Assembly (NCBI RefSeq): GCF_020921035.1
Contig: NC_063155.1
Coordinates: forward strand, 29,133,294 to 29,197,293
Origin: Rhodamnia argentea
Lineage: Eukaryota; Streptophyta; Magnoliopsida; Myrtales; Myrtaceae
DNA length: 64,000 nt
Direction: 5' to 3'
Every line of letters begins with the position of its first letter. Position 1 is the first letter of the stretch. Below, piece by piece: positions 25,641-38,638 of this stretch. The notes under the pieces are model-generated. The model worked only from the letters and a program-made list of their open reading frames with translations, searched no databases and had not been told where the DNA came from. The translations under genes and the position numbers were made by a program.

Positions 25641-27043
25641 ATAAATTTTTGTATTTTTCTTGTTCTATGTTTTCGCGCGATCCTTCGGTATTCTATGGCG
25701 TCCGATGACGAGTGTGTAATATGGAGCCACTATTCTAAATTTCTATTTCCGGCGATATCCATGACTGAGATTTTTACCTTGTCAATATTTCATATACTCC
25801 GTGTGTCTAAATATGAAATGTGATCAATGAATTTTAGCAACAAATAGTGGTCATGAGAGGTGAAAATTCGCTGCAATCATTCAATTAAGAATATATGTAG
25901 AGTCTAAGTAAACCCTAAAACCGACCTTAGATGCTGTGACAATTTATAGTGGTGAGACACCACGACAGCGACACGCGAAGAAGTAATCAATAAAAATCAA
26001 AAGCTTCTAAATTCAAACGCAAGAAATCAGCGATGACACGATCGCTTAGCTGCCGATTACACATACAGCCGACGCAAGAAGTACTCGTTCGTGATCAGCA
26101 GCCTCCTGTCCACTCACGAACTATAGCTACAGGAGTCATGTCCGAGAAAACAGTTTTTGACGAAGAAAATCTCCGGAGTTATCAATGCTGTTTCTATTGA
26201 TCTTCCGGTTCGTGTATTAATTTCTTTTTCCCCTCTCTTCCATCACGAGCCACCAACCATAGAACTTCTAGATTCTTTTTTTTTTTTTTTTTGGCCCCAC
26301 ATGACCCAACTTTTACAATGCCAATCCGAAAAGAGGCATATCCCTATGATGTCAAATTAAAAAAAAAATACGAAATTGTTGAACATGATAGGGACTTATC
26401 AAATCAGTCGTGAGAAGCGTCTCGCTCACCCTCCTTATCACTCTGATAAGTTGTCTCCCACTCGACACGAAAGTTGACTCCTTTAGTTTTTAAACGTTTG
26501 CTGAATTTTGTTTACATTCAGAGCAGGAAAGATTCGCCAATGTCCCCCACTCTCTACGACTCCTGATCTGTGTTCTGCAATGACAATTCAGGAGGGGTTC
26601 GATAAGATGATTTTGCCAAGATTGTGTCGAAGCCCTTCATGCAAAATTAGGGCTAAGCAAAAAGAATCGATCGATCGAGCTGGTTGATTCTGTCCTATTT
26701 CCAGTAGCATCGATTGGGTTTCTGGTTTCCTGAAATTGAAATCGGCGATTTTCAGTCCGATTCTCTATTCTAGGGATAGAGCTGCACAACCAAATCGACT
26801 TTTTAAAAAAAAAAAAAATTTTGTTTCTTTAAAGAAGTAATTTAAACTCTTAATTATTATGGATACTTCTACACATTTTAAATATGTGGATATGCATTTC
26901 AAGCACATGCAGCCGATTCCACTAGACCGCCCGGGAATTAGACCGGTTGGTCTACTCCCCCCGTCTTGATCCGGACAGGTTTTTTCTGGGGGGGAATGAT
27001 CTCCGGAATCATGTGAAAAGATCTTCGTGCAAATACGTTCGCA

Positions 27044-27168
27044 TAAATCTAGATTTTGTTTGTTACTTTTCAAAAAATAAGAAAAGCTATAAAGAGTGTT
27101 CTAGAGTAAATCTAGATTTTGTTTGTTACTTTTCAAAAAATAAGAAAACTATAAAGAGTGTTCTAGAG
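27044..27168. repeat. Tandem duplication, unit about 63 bp
   Basis: Two adjacent copies of a unit beginning TAAATCTAGATTTTG and ending CTATAAAGAGTGTTCTAGAG. They differ by a single-base deletion (GAAAAGC versus GAAAAC), so the duplication is recent. Confidence 0.93.
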
Positions 27169-27969
27169 TGCTTCTAAAGCCTTCATGGATATGTTTGAAA
27201 AATTGTCGAATTTTTCATTTGAAGCAAGTGGCTGTCGTATTGTATAACTAATTGTTCCATCAAATATGTTTGCATAAGTTTAGATGCCACTTGTTACATT
27301 TATGTTAGGAATTACGCTGTCTCCCTAGGGTATTCGTTGAGGCTTCATAAACATGTTTGATGAACTAATTATTTCAAGCAATATAAGCGATTATGTTTTT
27401 CAAATTATTTATTTTTTGCGAAATAAACGGAATTAAGAGCAAAACTTGAACTATTAGAGTTTTTTTCCCATTAAAAAATAAGAATCTCTTTTGATTATAT
27501 TCCAACAGAGATTGCATAAATAGCATGGATAAGTAGTCCGATCGTTCATAGATAGCTGTTGGATGTCGAGGGCAATAATTCAAAATGTGATAAGTAAGCT
27601 CTAAATCCCCGCGATTGATGGGAACTAGTAATAGATTGACATTCACATCTTTTCTCACTTGTCTAATCATTTTAATTAGATTTTATGGTGCGCATGCTAT
27701 TTCCAAAGATCGAAATTCACTTATATGCTTTGTTTTTTTTTTTTTTTTTTTTATGTAATTCTTTTTGCACGTGCTTTTGGTTTTCTAATAGTTCATGTGA
27801 TGTGGACCTGTAAATCGACAATCCAAGAGAAGAGGGTCACCATGGCAAAGAAGGATAACCCTTGATTTTATTTTTGTTTGCACCAGAATATGATGCTCTT
27901 TCGCTGGTAGCCAAATTGCCAGGATATAGATTATTCTAATCAAATTCAAACCATCTTAAGTCCTAAAGC

Positions 27970-28110
27970 ATTATCTATTTATACGTGTGATTAGATCAAT
28001 TATAACCCATTTATTGAATATAACTAGTTCATATGACAACTCAACCCATCATATACGGGTTAAGAAATGAGTTTATGACTCGTTTTGATAGGTCTATTGA
28101 GATGGTAGGG
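27970..28110. repeat. Partial copy of the CTGTCAAA-ended element
   Basis: It carries the 'aacccattta..taatataact', 'atacgggttaag' and 'cgttttgataggtct' words in the same order as the right end of the element at 34487-34921. It looks like a divergent right-end copy. Confidence 0.45.
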
Positions 28111-28606
28111 TCTCGGGCTCCCTACAATCCAAGCAGAAACATGTTGCGGTGGTCGTTCTCTAACTATTTCGAGACAGGGGTGCTTAGCGAGGGAAGACCT
28201 TGGAATAGTCGTTTACGTGACTCAATGTGACAAAAAATGCGCACGAGAGGATCTGGGCCCGTTGAAGGTCGCTGGGACTTTTAACACTACCACTTTGGGG
28301 ATTCTTATGTTGTTCATGGTGTGAGAGATGAGTTATCATGAGCACTAAGTACCACCGTCCACCACCACTCAACAAGTGGCTTCCACCGCCACAGCCGGCT
28401 CTTGCTCTTTCGTGTACTTGTCCTGTAGTTTTAGCACCCGGATTCCATCACTTCCAAGTCTATCTTTTAAACATTTGTTTGTCTGGATTTCTAGTCGGGA
28501 TATAGCTCGATAAAATAGGATGAAAATTCAGCAATTTTGCTATATCTTATCAAGTATTTGATGAATTACAGTAATAAAATCGGATATTTTCACATCCTAT
28601 TATGTA

Positions 28607-29306
28607 TGGGCGAGCAAACTGGACCTGACCGAACCGGCCAGGCAAGTCCGGTCCTTGAGGGGGCGGTCCGGTCCCCGGTTCCATGATGGATGGGATCAGA
28701 CCGAATCACTCATAATAGATATAATTATGTATACACACATAATTAGATAAAAAAATTAAAAGTTTTTTAAGAACTAATTAACATAATTTCCCCATCTTCT
28801 GCTCCACACTCACTCCTCTCCTCTCGCCTAACACACTCATCCTCCGATCGTGTTTTATCTTGACTCAATTTGTGTTATGTCTTGACTATATTATGCAAAC
28901 TCATTGTTTTGCTCGCACTTGGATTCAGTGAAGTACAAATGCAATCCACTTTGAGCTTGATTCTTTCTAACTCGAGGAGAATGATGCAAGAGTATAATCT
29001 AGTTTCAATTGTTTTAAGTGTTTTTCTTCCTAATTTAGTATTTTCTCATTATTTTAGGATTACAAGTACTCATGTGATAGTTGTACGATGGTCATGTGTG
29101 TGTCTATTAGATTGGATGGTTGAGATTGGAAGTTATTAGTTTAGATCCAAAGGTTAAATTTCGTTAATCAGCTGGTGTTAGCGGTCCCACCAGGACCAAA
29201 TCGGACGGCCGGTGCGGGGCCGATCTAGTCCCTAGTCCAGAAATTTGGGGACCCGGTCCCCGGTTCCATACTGGGACCGGATGCTGGACCATTCACACCC
29301 CTATTA
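28607..29306. repeat. Non-autonomous element with GC-rich 'ccggtcc' terminal repeats
   Basis: The left end has GGTCCGGTCCCCGGTTCCAT and the right end has GGTCCCCGGTTCCATACTGG followed by CACCCCTATT, with several partial copies of CCGGTCC at each end. The AT-rich centre has no transposase-like frame. The outer TAGGGGTGTGAA-type end recalls hAT-derived plant MITEs, which is inference. Confidence 0.45.
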
Positions 29307-30589
29307 TCACGTCCATTGTTTGGTATAAACAATATATCAATGTCAATGAATGTAAAAGTTTCGACAAAAAAAAGAGAGAGTAAAAGCTGCACAAACAAAG
29401 ATGGTAAGTATTTATTAAGAAGTTGTCGTCTACTTCATTTTTATTTGCTAATTTTTATTATTTTTCATCTCTCTTTTTTGTTAATTCTATCATTTGTTAA
29501 TTCTTTTTTTTTCCCTTCCATCACTCTCTAATAAAAATGTATTAAATAGTAAAATATACTAACATACCTAAAATATTATATATATATTATAATATAAGAT
29601 AGAAAGAATTTCGAATAGGAATAAATACTAACGAATTTTTTTTTTCATTATTTTGAACTTTTTACATTAGAATTCAAATATGATTTTTATTTTATAAATT
29701 TAAAAAGTGTGTTATTCGAGAAAAATAACTTTTGTATTATCGATATTAGAAATTCCATTCACCTTTATCTCATCTCCCCCATGAGATAAATTTATACTGG
29801 GCTATATGCCTCTTAGATGCGACTTTATCTTGTTTTGAGCAGGCAACAAACACATAATATGATGAATTTTACTATAACCTAAATTTTATCTTGACCATCA
29901 AACGTAGTTTATCTCACAATTTCATAAGATTTGTCAAATCTAATAAAATCCATAGGGATCCTTAGCAGGTATGTTTAGAAGAGTTCCTATAATCTTCTTT
30001 GATCTTCCTTAGGGTGCGTGTGCTTTGATGAAAATGAATAACTTAGAAAAAAAAAATTTCCAAAAAAATTAATGAACAAAAAATATCATTGGCATTCACA
30101 GAAATATTTAGACATAAATTGTTATCCATAGTAAAAATATATATATATCATTGATAATTACTTCAAATGATACAAGCAACCATTTTTAACAAATGTCTTT
30201 CAAATAATTCATTTTTCATAAAATAAATAGAGCATTAATTTTCTTTTATCGTTTGCTTGTCATTTGCTTTAATTGTGTGAGATCACGATCGCGTGACACG
30301 TTATATGTCGCACTAGGGATGCTGTTGCGGATCATTCAATGGCGTTAACAATATGGATTGGCAGAAGGGATTGATTGTACAATCTCAGAATGTTAGAAGA
30401 CTTGATCGCATATATCGAGAAGTGACTTAATTGCACAAAATAGAGTTTTAGGACCAAATCTCACAAACACTAAAAGCTCGATGAAGGTTACCATTTTGTT
30501 TTTTTAAATGAAGTAATACCAAGCCCATTTTTTATACATCTGTAACTGAGAAAAATGAAAGTTCTAAAATTTCATGAACACTCTCAAGA

Positions 30590-30880
30590 GTACGGTTACA
30601 CAAACAAAAAAAAAAAAACAATTGAGTCTTAAAATAAAAGTGTACCTAAATCCTGAAACTCGTCATGAAGTGCAATTAAGTCTTAAGAATTTCAAAAAAT
30701 ACAATTTCCCAAAACTTGTTAATTTGATCCATTCAAGTCATTCTGTTGATTGCACTTTTTGAAACTTGTAGAACTCAATTGCACTTTCATGACGAGTTTT
30801 ATAACTTGATTGCATTTTTTTTAAAGTTTAGAACTCAATTGCACTATTTTTGACAAGTTTTAGGATTTCTAACGCATTCT
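30590..30880. repeat. Internally repetitive 'ttaggaacttaattgcac' element
   Basis: Short phrases such as 'aactcaattgcact' and 'gacgagttt' recur every 30-40 bases in both orientations. A related element lies at 31840-32130. No coding potential. Confidence 0.5.
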
Positions 30881-31839
30881 TATTTCATTTACAGAAGTGT
30901 AATGTCTACTAGCTTTATCGGTTCTTTCATAATGTCGAGGGTTCTTTTCAATTGCATGTCCGATTCATCTTGTATGTCAGCTGAGAGACCATAACCGATC
31001 ACTCGTTTTTGCCGCAAAGTTCTCAGCCTTCCCTAATCACTTCCTCGCAAATTCTTTGGTCCTCCAAGGCAGAGTCACAAGAACAGTCCTAAATTTTCGA
31101 AATCGCCATAGGAAGATGCCAATCAGCTTCACCGTGAGAATGGTCGTACACATATAACCCGGAAATCAGATTCCAATATGACCAGAGCGTCACAAGCTTT
31201 TGCTTTCTCAAGCCAGCTACAAACTCAGATATACATTACACCTCTGCTATTCAAGGAAAGTAAACATGCGGCGACCATAGCAAACTCGCAAGAACCACTG
31301 CTCTATCTGCTACACATTTAAGCATATATAGACAGATTCAAAATGCATCAAGCAGCATACTGCAAATAGAATTTAGCTATTACAGGTATTAGATGTAAAT
31401 CCCCACACCAGAAAGCTTCGGTCAACCTGCTCATAGAGTTTTCTCTCCTTCACGAATATCTCCTCTTCTGTTTGAGAGTTCCGGTATATATGAAATATAG
31501 AGCACATTAATGATCGGAATGGTAGGAATTAATGTTGCCGGCCGAGAAGTCTGAACAGGAACGAAAAATCGTGTTTTAAAGTTGACATTTTTTCTGCACA
31601 AATTAGGCATTTATAGCTAAATGGTCGTCACCACAAACTCCTGGCCAACATAGAGAAACCGTATGTAGGGGGACCTATATTCTTATTACAAGAAAGTAGA
31701 AGCAACTTGAGTGTACAAACCTAATTCCGCCTACCCAAAAGTTAACTCGAAGAGCACCTACTTGTCTGCCAAAAGTGGAATAATCTATATGTTCTCCTGG
31801 CAAAATGAGGAATACAGCTTCAAGAATCCAATCGAGTTC

Positions 31840-32130
31840 TAGACCTTTTGATTGGTGCAATTAAGTCCTCTAAAGAAGGATACCGGGAAGGGTCAACCTG
31901 GCATTCAAAAATTAACGATGTGGCAGCTCTCAATTGTTTTTCTCAAAATAGTTTTAGGATTTGACTGCACTTTTCAATAAAAATTTAGGAGTTAACTGCA
32001 TCAACTAACAAGTGTAGGACTAGATTACACTTTTCAAAAGTTCACGATTAACTGCACCCGTTAAAACATTTAGACTTAACTGCATCCTATAATAAAAACT
32101 TACGACTTTTGATGCAATTCTTACAATACA
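31840..32130. repeat. Internally repetitive 'gacttaactgcac' element
   Basis: The phrase 'tta(g/a)ga.tt(a/g)actgcac' recurs about six times at intervals of 30-40 bases, with loss of ends. It is the same style as 30590-30880 and sits about 370 bases beyond the end of the PF06695 gene. Confidence 0.5.
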
Positions 32131-32498
32131 AAACGAACCCACCCGTTACGACATTGAGATTCGCTTTGCTTGCACACTGGACATGGAAACTAAGTATGGG
32201 GGCATAGGCAATGATGTTAGGACTTATTTAAAAATGCTTTTAGATGTAATCCAACAGAAAGGGCAGTGATGAGTAAAGTCACTGAAAGATAACTCCATTC
32301 TAAACTAGTAGAGAATGGATTCATTGACAGATCTCCAGTCAGATAAAAATCATCTAATCATTCCTGATGAGTATTTCTACAGCAGGAAAGTGACAGCACA
32401 TTGCACCAAAGCTAGTGAAGGGGAGACAGCCACTTATGAACTGAGTATAGAATTCAATGCCATTAACTTAACATCAAATCTTGAGTAGTTTCTATTCA

Positions 32499-33894
32499 TC
32501 AGTTTGATGAGCCCAAAGATTTCCTAAGACTTCGAAGGATGCTCCACATGAATGTGGAAATAAAAAAGAGGATTATACCAGTCACAATGGCATATTTGAG
32601 ACCAAGGTTCACAAGCAAATTCACCAGAAGCCCTGCAAGGACAACACCGCAAAAATTGGCAGTCATTGCAGGCCAAAAGGGCATATCCAGAACCGAAGCT
32701 ATGATAGCTCCAGTCCAAGCCCCTGTTCCAGGAAAAGGCACAGCCACAAACAACATGAGGCCAAGCCACTGAAACTCTTCTACAGGGCCAGCCTTCTCCT
32801 TCGCCCTCTCAAACAGCATCTCAACTAACCGGGACGCCGATCGGTTCCTTGCAGCAAGAAAAGTAGAGAACTTCTTCAAGTAGAGTATGATGAATGGTAC
32901 GGGCACCATATTCCTACAATAAGAAAGACCAAAGAGAAATAATGTCAGATTATAGCTGGTGATTCATTTCCAAAGCTGAAATGCACCTCCCACTGACAAA
33001 ATGTTGCAAAACAGATTCGAAGGTAAAAGAATAAGCATCGGTAGCCGACAATGAGGCGCAAATATCATCCCCAATGACCTCAAAAGAACTTGGCATAGTC
33101 CAATGATTAAGCTAGCCCCAGCCATCAAACAAAATTCTCATTAGTTAAAAATGCATCTTAACAACGGCATTTCATCAAGCAGTTGGGGCGAGACCGCACA
33201 AAGTAAGAGGGCTTACATTTGGAAATCAAAATGGCGCACAGCACCATTAATCCAAACTCCAGTAACAAGATTAAACATTCCATTCATGTGAATGAGGAAA
33301 AGTACTCCACATAATTGGATGAAGTGAGACTGACCCGATAATAGATAAGACAGTGAGGAGTGAAGGCTTGAGTTGCATCCAGTAACCAACAGGAATGGCC
33401 CCTCGGAGCTCAATCACCGGAAGCGTGGCGAGCGCGAAAACCACAGCTTCGTCTGGCCATCCCGAGCTCCGCAGTTTGCTCGCGACCTTCAAGCCAAAGC
33501 CCGAGGCTTTGATTGAATCAACCGCGGCCCGCGCGTCATTGGAAGCTGCGAACCAAGCCACAGACACAGAAGCCCAGAACACGACCCAGAGCAGAAACTT
33601 GACCGGTCTCTCCTCGGGAATCGTCAAATCGCCTTCGTCTTCCGCCACAGAAGCAAACCCATCACCCAAAAGTGCGTTCCTCGCAGGCGACGGGGAATTA
33701 CGAGGATAGGCAAAGAGAGGGCACAATGGGCGGCGGGGACCTACAAACGCCAAGGACAAGTTCGCCTTTGACCCGAATGAGGAGGAGAACCTTTTACGGG
33801 AATAACAGGGGTGGACACTCCCATAGGCAGGTGAGAGTCCGGCGAGACGAGTCTTGTCGACAGAGAATGAAAACGCTGACACAGAGGCGGCCAT
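32499..33894 (-). CDS. Small multidrug export-like membrane protein (PF06695 type), probably plastid
   Basis: Two exons (minus), 33894-33335 and 32913-32499, join in phase to 324 residues. The N-terminal 60 or so residues are Ser/Arg-rich without acidic residues in the first part, like a chloroplast transit peptide. The mature part has hydrophobic segments near 98-117, 150-200 and several after 230. The family hallmarks are ELRGAIPVG (162-170) and NMVPVPFIILYLKKF. The pfam name 'putative small multidrug export protein' rests on bacterial annotation, and I know of no proven transport substrate in plants. The nearest match I recall is Arabidopsis At2g02590. The ATG at 33894 is the first in frame and is followed directly by MAASVSAFSF, a typical transit start. 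Confidence 0.85.
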
Positions 33895-34486
33895 TGACCG
33901 GATCAAGAAGGCGGGAAAAGGAGTGGCAATTCAAGAAAGGACACTCTCGATCTCCATGGAGTGGTGACGACAAACCCTTTTACCAAACGAGCAGCGAAGT
34001 GAAGTGAAACCCAGATAGGAATTCAGGGTAACCAGAGATTCGATCGAATAATGTAATGCCCCTCGTGATTAACAGAGAGACCTTCACAAGTGGGAGTGGT
34101 TGGTGCTTATCGAACTCGAGCAATTTTTATTGGTTGGGGGAGACGGAGAAAGCAGAGGGCCGATGCCCTGCATTGTGTGCGCAAATGCGACCAACAGACA
34201 GGGAGGAGATATCGAGAGAATTCAGGTCCCGGTCAGTCAACGGGGGGATATGGAGGCTTCTGCTGGGAGTGCATCGAAGGGCCAAAATGATAAGGTGAAG
34301 GAGAAGGAGCGACGAGGCATTTTGAGCCCGACGACGGGGAGTTCAGGTGCTTTTGGGAGAACGATTTTCTCAGAATGAACGGGACTTCGGCTAAAAGTAT
34401 AGAAAAAGCCACTTAGGCAAAAAGACACCAACAGTGACCTCAGCTCCCGTGGTGAGGTTGTGCGATCTCGGCGTTGCCTTAAGGTT

Positions 34487-34921
34487 AAATCTGTCAAATA
34501 CGTGGGCCGGATCAAATTTGGGTCGGAACGAAAATGGTACAAATAAATCGATCCATTAACCTATTTTGATCCCATTTTCATACAACATAAACATAGTGAC
34601 TCATACCCAACACATATTCAATCCATTTTGCTAAAATATTCATAGATTTAACATAATCTAAGAAAACTCATATCTAAACTGAAGTGAGAGCACAAAATGA
34701 ATGGCTGCAAAATCGAATATGGACGAGAGAAGGTGAAGAGAGAATCATAGATGTGAGTTGGTCTAAATTATTTGTGAACCCATTTAACACACATATTTTT
34801 CGAATTTTATCATTCTAAATCAATTTATCACCCATTTACCTAATATAACTAACCCTTATAACAATACAAACTTATCTAATATGGGTTAACAATTGGGCTA
34901 TGATACATTTTGACAGATCTA
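34487..34921. repeat. Non-autonomous element with CTGTCAAA terminal inverted repeats
   Basis: The left end AAATCTGTCAAATACGTGG is close to the reverse complement of the right end (TACATTTTGACAGATCT). The 435-base body is AT-rich with 'acccattta' words and no reading frame. A partial relative lies at 27970-28110. Confidence 0.7.
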
Positions 34922-35914
34922 GCGTTGCTTTTGCGACTTTAGAGTTGCCTCGGACTGTGTAACCTTATACAAGGGCAATAGTTGCTGCTTCATTTGCTGA
35001 GGCTTTGCTTGCTTCATCTGTGGTCTAGATTTGGCTCACCAGAGATCCGACGACTCCAGGCGCCATTGAAGAAGCAGTTAGTACCACCTCGCTCGAGGAG
35101 TCGAGGTTGTGTGATACCAAGCGAGGCAATGCTGGAGTCACGCAACCCTAGGCGATGGGATGATCATGTCGTGCAACCTCCCCAACCTTGAATGTGACCT
35201 CCACGATCCGTGCGACCCTCCAAACTCTCCAACTGTGGTTGTCACGTGATATGACCGCGCGATCAAATTTGGATCACGAGGCACTTATCAAGCGGAAGAG
35301 TGCAAAATAGAGCTACGGATTTCAGAATTTACTTGACTGAAAATCATTTAAAATGCAATTGATTTATCATTAATCGCGTCCGGAGTGATTTTTGCTTTTT
35401 AAAATTTTACAGCCCACACATTTTGACTCTTTTTTTTTTTTAATCTTTAGCAACTGAAACTTCAAGAATTATGTAAACACATAAATTGACATGAGAAAAC
35501 ATAGTTCGACAAGTTTGACGGAAAAGAAAAAGTTATTTTGTAAGTTTCATAAGTCAAAACAAATGACTTGTCACCAATTGCCTGATGATAGCAATTACCA
35601 CAGTATTGAGTTGACTTGCTGTGGCCACATGATATATTTTTTTTTTTTTGCCGAAAAAACGATCCACTTCATTCATAATTTCCAAATACAACATAAGTTA
35701 TGGATTTTTTAATATAAAAGATCCCATAAAGGTGATGAAGCCAATTGTGAGAAAGAGTCCTCTTGTGATGTGTTTTGGCGATCCAATCTGACTTGGTTTG
35801 ATTCCCTTGGGCCGCATTCCAAATTCATCAAACTGGGAAGAACGAGCATCGCTTTGCAATCTTCAGTGATGGGTCTCCGCTATCAGTTATGATCTCCAAG
35901 CGCACATCACGTTT

Positions 35915-36269
35915 TCACTGCATGTCACTCCCTGCTTCCAAGTACTTCAATACATATCGAAGATGTAGGGTTGCCACTTCAAGTGTAGCTATCGCGACCA
36001 CCCTCTCGGTATAACCCGCGTTCCCTCTCCCGGTCGAGTCTCGACATATACCGACAATAGCTCCTTCCTTCTCCCCTTCGACTACCGAACCGTCAATGTT
36101 GAACTTCAAAGCTCCGCTCTTTGGGAGAATCCACGAATCAGGTAAGTTTCCTTTTCGCCCCTCTCGTTTGCTTGATTTTGGGTTCCAACGCTTCAAGTTC
36201 TTGCCTATGGCACACGATCGAGCTTGGATCTGTACTTTGTTGCTTGAAGACGACGCCGTTGTGGCCATA
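35915..36269 (-). pseudogene. RNase H-like (RVT_3 type) fragment, probably left by a LINE
   Basis: The minus-strand frame from an ATG at 36269 gives 117 residues containing SWILPKSGALKFNIDGSVV, then GAIVGICRDSTGR. This is the signature start of the plant RNase H-like domain (W-x-P-P-x-G-x-x-K-x-N-x-D-G). The domain is common in plant non-LTR retrotransposons and in host copies derived from them. Only the first part of the domain is present here, and a reverse transcriptase is not seen nearby, so it looks like a remnant. It lies divergently about 290 bases from the SmG start codon. Confidence 0.6.
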
Positions 36270-36558
36270 TGAGTTTGGGTAATTCGTATTTTTTTTTTTT
36301 CCGTTATCGTAGTGAAATTATTTATATGATATCTTGAAGCAAAACCGACAGAGAACATCCGCAACTATTGGGCCAGATTCAAGTCTGGGCTTCACTTGTC
36401 ATGGGCCGCTTGTCCCAGAAACGACGTCGTTCGCAGACAAGAAAGCATAAAGTCATCATCTTCGTCAATCTTCGACGGTCTAGGGTTTTGGGAGCAGCAC
36501 TGGGACTGCACCGCTCCAAAAACCTCTCTGTCTCGCTCATCTCTGCGAAAGTCGCCAC

Positions 36559-37715
36559 CATGAGCAGATCGGGCCAGCCACCGGATCTCAAGAAGTGAGA
36601 ATCTCTCTCTCTCTCTCTCTCTCTCTTCCAGTATTACGTCTTTCCCTTGATTCCCTCTCTGACATAGCTTTCTTTTTGCTATCTTTGCTCAGGTACATGG
36701 ACAAGAATCTCCAAAGTAAGTCGTTGCAATTTTTTTTCCCTTTTTTCAATTTCTGTGGCGTTTGATTCGAGTATGCGTTGTTGTCTGTCCGAAGTGGTTT
36801 CGTGGAGTTACATTGCGTGTGGCGAGCTCAATTTTTATCTTCATAGCCGAAATCAGAACTAGAGCTCAGCTCAAACATCGTGGAATTTCCTAGTGATATG
36901 CCCCATGCGATTGTGATGGAGTCACTTGCCTTTACCTCTAATTCCTGTTGTGGCTAGTGACGCTATGTTGTTTCACGATTATGAATGAAATTATCCAATG
37001 TGGTGTTGTATGGATTCATTTGCCTTGCATCTCATGATAGTTCACTGATTAAGAGTTGTTGAATTCGAATGTTGCATCTCCAAGCTTTAAATTACCTAAT
37101 TATGTTCTATCTCCTCCATGTAAATATTTCCGTGTGGGGGGGTTCATTGATTTGTGCATATGTTTCATCTGTAGCATGTGTTGGAATGTTGAATTATTGT
37201 CGGTAGAAGATGAAAATTGCGCTTAGAGTCCGGTATGCATTTTGAGATTAGCTGAACAGGTTTTTTTGTAATCACCTGTTCAGAGATCACATGCATTTGT
37301 ATTTTCCTTTATTGAAATGTTTGGTACTTATGGAGGTTTACGTATATGAAAATTGATTGATGGGAGATGAGGAATCCGTTTTCATGGCTTGATTTGATTC
37401 ATCGAGATATCAATAAGACGGTAGAACTAACTGTTCTCTTCTCTGCAGTTAAGCTTAACGCAAATAGGATGGTTGTTGGAACATTGCGTGGGTTTGATCA
37501 GTTCATGAATCTAGTGGTAGATAATACCGTTGAAGTGAATGGGAATGAGAAGACTGACATAGGGATGGTGGTAGGTCCATGCTAATTGAATTAGAATTTT
37601 ATTTCTTATCCTCGCTATTTTGCTAACACTGATAATTGCACCACTGATGCTGCAGGTTATAAGGGGAAACAGTGTTGTTACTGTGGAAGCTCTTGAACCC
37701 GTGAACAGGACATAG
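36559..37715 (+). CDS. SNRPG: Small nuclear ribonucleoprotein SmG
   Basis: SmG is one of the seven Sm proteins that form the ring on spliceosomal U snRNAs in the nucleus. Four exons, 36559-36593, 36693-36715, 37449-37570 and 37656-37715, join in phase to 79 residues, the family length. The protein starts MSRSGQPPDLKKYMDKNLQI. The Sm1 motif is in VGTLRGFDQFMNLVVD and the Sm2 motif in MVVIRGNSVVTVEALEP. It is nearly identical to the Arabidopsis protein as I recall it. Exon 2 is only 23 bases, a microexon encoding about eight residues. A CT tract lies just inside intron 1. Confidence 0.97.
36600..36627. repeat. (CT)n tract at the start of SmG intron 1
   Basis: A CT run of about 27 bases directly downstream of the exon 1 donor (AAGTGAGAAT). 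It is a simple repeat. Confidence 0.85.
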
Positions 37716-38638
37716 TCCATTTAGCTATGTATTTGGTAGATTTAACAAACTATGTACTTGCAATTGATTCTGATGCTACCAAGTTGCTTGTAAGGAGGAT
37801 GTTGTATAAAGACCTATCTCATGCTTCATGTTATATTGACCTTCAAGTGGGGTAGTGCACTTGGCGCAGTCCAGATTGTGGATTTCAATGAAATTATGTA
37901 TTACCATGCATTCTGACCAATGCTTCACTGGCCCATACAGTGTTCGGAAGTCTTCGGTTGTGCAGCTTGAATTGAATTTACTGAATTAGTGGGAAGTTCA
38001 AGTTCGTCCGACCAACTTACAAGTTTCCCCTTCTATCTTTCATTTTTAGGTATTTACATCTAAATATATGGCTTGAGATACTGCAAATGATTCACATGTG
38101 CGTGGCATGTAAGAAATCGGTCTGTGCCCAACCAGCTTATGTCGTTTGATAATGATATTGGTTCAAGTTCTAGTTTGCACAAGCAGTCGATTTGTGATTC
38201 GAGCTTCATAATGGCGAAGGATTTTAGCTTGGACATAAGCTTAGATTCAAGGTTAAGGAAATTGATATTATTCCGGTGACCTATTTGTCTTTTTTATCAG
38301 CAGATGTTTTACGTTTTCACTGTTGCATTCAGAGAATCCGTATCGTTTAGCTGCATATGCCTTTCTGTGCTCTGGAATCATTGTTCTGTCCCCCACCGGA
38401 CCTTGACAGTTATTTTCGCGACCGAAATGAATAGCTACATATAAATTATACCACCAGTCACCACCCAAAGATTCAGTTATGCAGGGGGGGAGTGTATGCG
38501 GATTACTTGTACCAGCAAAGGCCATCTGGCCCCTAATGGTGAACGGTATCGCGAATGGAAGACGAATGCGAAGAGCAACGAAGACTCGCTTCTTTGAGAC
38601 CACCCTGAAGAACAGAACTCCCTCGAAGCAGTGAGTAA

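Larger units (their letters stand above)
22506..32498. other. Gene-poor interval of about 10 kb
   Basis: No convincing gene. The stretch is AT-rich and made largely of short non-autonomous repeats, listed separately. A short coding-like minus-strand segment at 24171-24322 is the only exon candidate. Longer open frames here lack start context, splice partners and family resemblance. The parts 26100-26700, 29300-30500 and 30900-31800 hold nothing I can name. Confidence 0.5.
33895..36558. other. Spacer with MITE and unassigned open frames
   Basis: It holds the PF06695 promoter, a CTGTCAAA-ended repeat (34487-34921) and an RNase H-like fragment (35915-36269). The plus-strand stretch 34100-34378 is open for about 92 codons and reads like coding sequence, but I recognise no family. 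The part 34925-35900 shows nothing named. Confidence 0.45.
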
